NCBI GenBank assembly: GCA_051745935.1
Contig: JBNJEM010000288.1
Location: 1 to 9,544 of the forward strand
DNA length: 9,544 bases
Origin: JBNJEM01 sp051745935
Lineage (GTDB): Bacteria > Planctomycetota > Planctomycetia > Pirellulales > Pirellulaceae
Direction of reading: 5' to 3'
The position numbers were made by a program, and so were the translations under genes. Each line of letters opens with the position of its first letter. Position 1 is the first letter of the stretch. This document shows, one piece after another, positions 6,739 to 9,544 of the stretch. Below the pieces are notes generated by a model. That model made no database searches and was not told the DNA's origin. It saw only the letters and a program-made list of their open reading frames with translations.

Positions 6739-6799
6739 CGACTTGTCCGGGTGAAACGCTGCTCGACGCAACCCGTCCTCCCGTTGCTCGGACTCGCGG
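6739..6799 (-). repeat. Intergenic copy of the dispersed repeat
   Basis: This segment aligns without gaps to 2282-2342 (41 of 61 bases) and, on the - strand, can be read as RESEQREDGLRRAAFHPDKS. It is inside an open but unsupported frame, so here it is probably not translated. Its relation to the copy inside the 1997-3076 gene indicates a repeat family with at least two members in this window. Confidence 0.65.
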
Positions 6800-7074
6800 C
6801 GGACAAAGTCATCCGCGACCGGTATCCTTTGCAAGGGGAGCCGTGGGTGAACCTCCGCGTCTCCCAAATGGAGTGCTTTGCCCGGAGAACCGCCTAAGGC
6901 GGCAGGGCCGCCAACCAAACAGGGACACCGCACAGGGATGGGGCGCTCCCGTTGGTCGCTCACGTCAAGGATGCGCGCGGCGTGCGCGCACGTTACGCCC
7001 TAAGACTCTAGCGAGAGAACGAATGGCGCGGGGGGGGCTTTCTCACTCAAGACCACCTCAACGGACACGTCGCG

Positions 7075-7341
7075 TCATATCATCCGCTGCCCGCCCGACT
7101 TCAGACGGGGAACGGGCAGGTCCGCCGCCTCGGTGTCGTAAATGCACGAGGTCGCGGCGCCTCCACCGGTTTCCGCTTTCCACCACGGGAACGACCCCCA
7201 CTGCCGCAACTCAAGATACAGTAACAAGCAGGCGATCGTGATGGCACAGAACGCAATAATCAACATCACCGTGTATATGTTGAATGGTTGCTTCTGAACC
7301 GGTGTTTGTTGTTCGCGATCAGCTGAATTTGGTTGCGACAC
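7075..7341 (-). CDS. Small single-span membrane protein of unknown function
   Basis: This 88-residue protein has a polar N-terminus (about 1-20), one strongly hydrophobic helix (about 22-44, within YTVMLIIAFCAITIACLLLY), then a Trp-rich ELRQWGSFPWW segment and a polar tail. I recognise no named family. The FNIYTVMLII-type start recalls small membrane proteins of planctomycetes, from memory only. Two GTG codons compete. The one at 7347 abuts the AGGAAGG site with no spacer. The one at 7341 is 6 bases from it and is preferred. The gene overlaps the end of the coiled-coil gene by 23 bases, so the two are probably translated from one transcript and may form a membrane complex. The encoded protein has no catalytic motif. 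Confidence 0.72.
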   Translation of the reverse strand: MSQPNSADREQQTPVQKQPFNIYTVMLIIAFCAITIACLLLYLELRQWGSFPWWKAETGGGAATSCIYDTEAADLPVPRLKSGGQRMI

Positions 7342-8167
7342 GGTCACCCTTCCTAATCTTGCCCTTCTTGTACTCCGGAAGAATCTCCGCCACAGCGCGG
7401 TCGGAAGATGTTTTTAACACTTTGACTTTGCCTAGGTAGGCCCCCTCGCGATACACATCCAAGCGGTGCTCGACCAGGATGCCGTCGTCCGCCCCGATGG
7501 ATATCTCAACCAAGTCCTTTTCGCCCACGGCAAGCACTTCCCCTTTGACGTCGGGCGGAATGCGGTCGACGTCGGTGCGCACCGTGCCGTCCGGGCGGAT
7601 ATCCACGCTCACCCCCACTTTGTCCATCGCGTCCTTCAACCCCGCGACCTGTTGCTGCAACGGCTCCTGCCGCTTCTCCAAATTATCCTTGACACGACGC
7701 ATTTGATTCACTTCGTCGGTAAGTTCGCTCGCTTTGGCAAACTTCGCGTCGGCGTCCCGGTGAGCGGCTTGCACGGTTTCTCGCAACGTCTCCACCTCGG
7801 CGGTGATGTTCGTCAACTCGCTCTGTGCCGTCTCCAACGCGCTGGCGGTCGTACCCACCGTTGCCGTGAGTTCGTTCTTCTCTTGCTGAACCCCCTCGAG
7901 CTCCTCCGAACGCGTCTGGTACTTCGTCTCCAACTCAGCCAGCGCGAAAGAGCGAGCCGCTTGTTCCAGGGCGACCTGAGACTTCAAATCGGCCCGTCGC
8001 TCCTTGAGCTTGCGATTGACTTGCTCCTGACTCGTCAATTCCTGCTTCAGTTCGGAAGCCTGTTCCCGCCAATTGACGTGCGTGGCATAGACTGAAATCG
8101 CCAACCCCAAGAATAACACACTCATTATCACAATGAGTCCAGTGAAAATCTTCCCCAGCAGCGTCAT
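7319..8167 (-). CDS. Membrane-anchored coiled-coil protein with a C-terminal beta domain
   Basis: A protein of 282 residues in three parts. A single N-terminal transmembrane helix (about 5-27, GLIVIMSVLFLGLAISVYA) anchors it. A long Glu/Lys/Gln-rich coiled coil covers about 32-190. A compact C-terminal domain (about 195-280) carries GEVLAVGEKDLVEISIGADDG, LDVYREGAYLGKVKVL and KGKIRKGDRV. The last pattern resembles the small beta domain in FlgT-like flagellar proteins and other planctomycete envelope proteins; this is a resemblance only. The coiled coil probably projects into the periplasm as a spacer or oligomerisation arm. The start is ATG with AAGGGA 9 bases upstream, and a near-consensus promoter lies about 155 bases before it. 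It overlaps the following small membrane gene. No enzyme motif is visible. Confidence 0.85.
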   Translation of the reverse strand: MTLLGKIFTGLIVIMSVLFLGLAISVYATHVNWREQASELKQELTSQEQVNRKLKERRADLKSQVALEQAARSFALAELETKYQTRSEELEGVQQEKNELTATVGTTASALETAQSELTNITAEVETLRETVQAAHRDADAKFAKASELTDEVNQMRRVKDNLEKRQEPLQQQVAGLKDAMDKVGVSVDIRPDGTVRTDVDRIPPDVKGEVLAVGEKDLVEISIGADDGILVEHRLDVYREGAYLGKVKVLKTSSDRAVAEILPEYKKGKIRKGDRVATKFS

Positions 8168-8534
8168 AGCGTGTGTTCCCTTACGTCAATCTGACCCGCC
8201 ACGAACGTGGCCCACGAGCAATGATTCAAAAACTGCCCACCGAAATGTCGAAGCTCAAAGCATGAAACCAAGCAGTACCGACTCAAACAATGGCGATGAA
8301 AAGACATATGGTGCAAGCCGGTTCACTCAGTATAATTTCGCTGTTTCACCACTGTCAACGAATCGGAGATAATTTTGATCGCCTGGAGAAGCTGGGTGAG
8401 CCGGGTGAAGAAGGGGCCCGCGGCGCGGTTAGTGCCTGAAAAATAAGCACTTACGACGCGATAACGCCGCCAGGCCCGACTTGAAAGAACTTAGGGACAG
8501 GTTCGCAAAACATTTGAAATGGGGAACAGTCGTA
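8168..8534. other. Gap between lnt and the coiled-coil gene, with promoter and leader
   Basis: No gene is supported here. The part from 8168 to about 8322 would be the untranslated leader of the coiled-coil gene, with the promoter at 8329-8358. The rest (8359-8534) is AT/GC mixed and includes a short agtgc...gcact pairing near 8430-8450. A - strand open frame crossing into lnt from here has no domain and is a shadow. Confidence 0.5.
8329..8358 (-). promoter_or_regulatory. Near-consensus housekeeping-type promoter for the coiled-coil gene
   Basis: On the - strand, TTGACA (8353-8358) matches the -35 consensus perfectly. It is followed after 18 bases by TATACT (8329-8334), five of six for the -10 box. 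Transcription would start near 8322 and give a leader of about 155 bases before ATG 8167. Two boxes this good at workable spacing are rare by chance in such GC-rich DNA. The perfect TATAAT readable on the + strand at 8331 has no -35 partner and no gene to serve. Confidence 0.65.
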
Positions 8535-9544
8535 TCACTTGGACCGTTCCTGACGAGACGCTCGGCTTGGGCGGCGGGACCACCGGCCCCAGATCCCGGA
8601 CGCGGCCGCGATGAGACAAAGGAAGGTACAACACAAAGCCGGCCCGTCTCCCCACGTCTCGTACCCGCTTTTCCGTCCATCGGGCACGACCCGCGCCAAG
8701 CGGATGCCTTTCGCTCGCCGCGGTCCCTTGGCCAACACGGTTCCATTTCCGTCGATCCAAGCGGAAAATCCCGTATTGGCCGCAATGAGAAACGGGCGGC
8801 GCAGTTGCACCGCTTGAAAAATGGCGCAGTTGAGCTGCATGTCCAAAATACTCGACCCCCAAAACCATCCGTCGTTCGTCAAGTTGATCAACACATCGGG
8901 ACGCCGGCCACGTCGAGTCAGCTCCACCACTTGCCAGCGAATCAGGTGCGGCATGGTATTCTCGAAACAGATGCTGGGCGAGAGCGTCAACCCATTGACC
9001 TCCCATGCGGCGGGATCCGTCCCGGGGGACAGCCCATTGGGCAGAGGGAAGAGATTGTAGAGCGCGGGGACGAGATCCCCAAACGGGACGTACTCGCCAA
9101 AAATCACCGGATGCATCTTGTAATAACGCCCCGAGATGTTGGCTCGCGAGTCGACAAGAAGGGCGGTGTTGTATCGGCGTGCCTCGCCGGACCCAATCTC
9201 CCAGGTGGCCGTGCCCAAGACCCACCGGGTCGGATGCCGCTCGCCGGATGCGTCATCGGCTTGCGCGAGCTGCCGGGCGGTAGCCTCCAAAAGCCGTTTG
9301 AAGTCCTCCTGCTGCCCGACCAGTCGCGGGTGCGGCCGCGAGTCCATATCCGACACAAGCGACTCTTCTAGAAGCACCTCGCGCAGCGGAAACATCGTTT
9401 CCGGCCACATGACCAAATCCAACGTTCCGAACCGGTCCAAAGCCTCTCTGGTCAGCTCACTGTACTGTTCGTATGTTCTGCGGGGCCGATCCGGATCCTC
9501 GTTGAACTCCGTGTCAATCGAACCTTGGATCAACGCGACCCGCA
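8535..9544 (-). CDS. lnt: Apolipoprotein N-acyltransferase, C-terminal part (cut by the window edge)
   Basis: Lnt transfers an acyl chain from phospholipid to the N-terminal Cys of diacylated lipoproteins in the inner membrane, the last step of lipoprotein maturation after Lgt and Lsp. Only the nitrilase-like periplasmic domain and the final helix are in view. The frame is open to the window edge (VALIQGS), so the N-terminal membrane helices lie outside. Counting from the Met of the visible MIQGSIDTEF segment, the triad is Glu45 in MWPETMFP, Lys139 in GRYYKMH and Cys189 in SPSICFEN. Glu147, eight after Lys as in the E. coli enzyme, is also present. A last hydrophobic helix (about 298-314) precedes a basic tail. 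All expected catalytic residues are there, so it should be active. The next gene starts 367 bases away under its own promoter. Confidence 0.94.
   Translation of the reverse strand, partial: RVALIQGSIDTEFNEDPDRPRRTYEQYSELTREALDRFGTLDLVMWPETMFPLREVLLEESLVSDMDSRPHPRLVGQQEDFKRLLEATARQLAQADDASGERHPTRWVLGTATWEIGSGEARRYNTALLVDSRANISGRYYKMHPVIFGEYVPFGDLVPALYNLFPLPNGLSPGTDPAAWEVNGLTLSPSICFENTMPHLIRWQVVELTRRGRRPDVLINLTNDGWFWGSSILDMQLNCAIFQAVQLRRPFLIAANTGFSAWIDGNGTVLAKGPRRAKGIRLARVVPDGRKSGYETWGDGPALCCTFLCLIAAASGIWGRWSRRPSRASRQERSK

Larger units (their letters stand above)
6314..7074. other. Repeat-rich gene-free region upstream of gyrA
   Basis: About 760 bases with no gene I can support. It holds the gyrA ribosome-binding site and a candidate promoter (6530-6558). 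It also holds an interrupted long hairpin (6651-6719) and the intergenic copy of the repeat found inside the downstream protein (6739-6799). A perfect ccgcc-taa-ggcgg hairpin (6890-6902) and a 7-bp GC stem, tgcgcgc/gcgcgca (6972-6990), follow. Open frames on both strands lack domains and run through the repeats. The 6972-6990 hairpin could end transcription of the small membrane gene that stops at 7075. Confidence 0.55.

Noticed and set aside
6574..6963. Open - strand frame of 129 codons containing RESEQREDG
   Set aside because: It passes through a long hairpin and the dispersed repeat. The match to another protein is better explained by shared repeat DNA than by a second gene.
6972..6990. 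GC-rich hairpin as a definite terminator of the small membrane gene
   Set aside because: The stem is only 7 bp, no T tract follows on either strand, and it lies about 85 bases from the stop codon; noted only as a possibility.
8331..8336. Perfect TATAAT on the + strand
   Set aside because: It has no -35 partner at 16-18 bases and no + strand gene downstream. It overlaps the better-supported - strand promoter.
8481..9371. Open + strand frame of 296 codons
   Set aside because: It is antisense to lnt, whose catalytic triad and family motifs are intact.

Overview
The window looks like chromosomal DNA of a GC-rich Planctomycetota bacterium. This rests on the GyrA sequence (HPHGES followed by YPTLVRMAQ in the quinolone region), the planctomycete-like nitrilase domain of Lnt, a divergent S49 protein, and roomy intergenic DNA full of repeats and hairpins. 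The phylum call is inference from remembered families; no search was run.

Layout: one gene lies on the + strand, a lipoprotein related to signal peptide peptidase A (433-1461). Everything else lies on the - strand. In that strand's reading order: the 3' part of lnt (9544-8535, cut by the window edge), a coiled-coil membrane protein (8167-7319), a small single-span membrane protein overlapping it (7341-7075), gyrA (6313-3443), and an unrecognised membrane-anchored or secreted protein (about 3076-1997) that converges on the SppA-like gene. The coiled-coil gene has a near-consensus promoter (TTGACA, 18 nt, TATACT) and probably forms a two-gene transcript with its overlapping neighbour. gyrA has its own candidate promoter, a good ribosome-binding site before a TTG start, and a hairpin after its stop. 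Apart from the overlapping pair there is no sign that these genes work together.

The gene-free stretches (1-432, 1462-1996, 3077-3442, 6314-7074, 8168-8534) carry several repeat structures. These are a REPIN-like pair of inverted palindromes (1734-1849), an element with imperfect terminal inverted repeats (1462-1614), a long interrupted hairpin (6651-6719) and an 81-nt-period direct repeat (3101-3229).

Three points deserve most attention. (1) A 61-nt segment upstream of gyrA (6739-6799) has a related copy inside the coding frame of the downstream unknown protein (2282-2342), so a dispersed repeat seems to have been domesticated as protein. (2) The SppA-like lipoprotein lacks both residues of the S49 Ser/Lys dyad at the expected 52-residue spacing. 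(3) GyrA has Pro where fluoroquinolone-sensitive enzymes have Asp/Glu (E. coli position 87), and an acidic insert in its C-terminal propeller. I found no tRNA, rRNA, CRISPR array or complete transposase gene.
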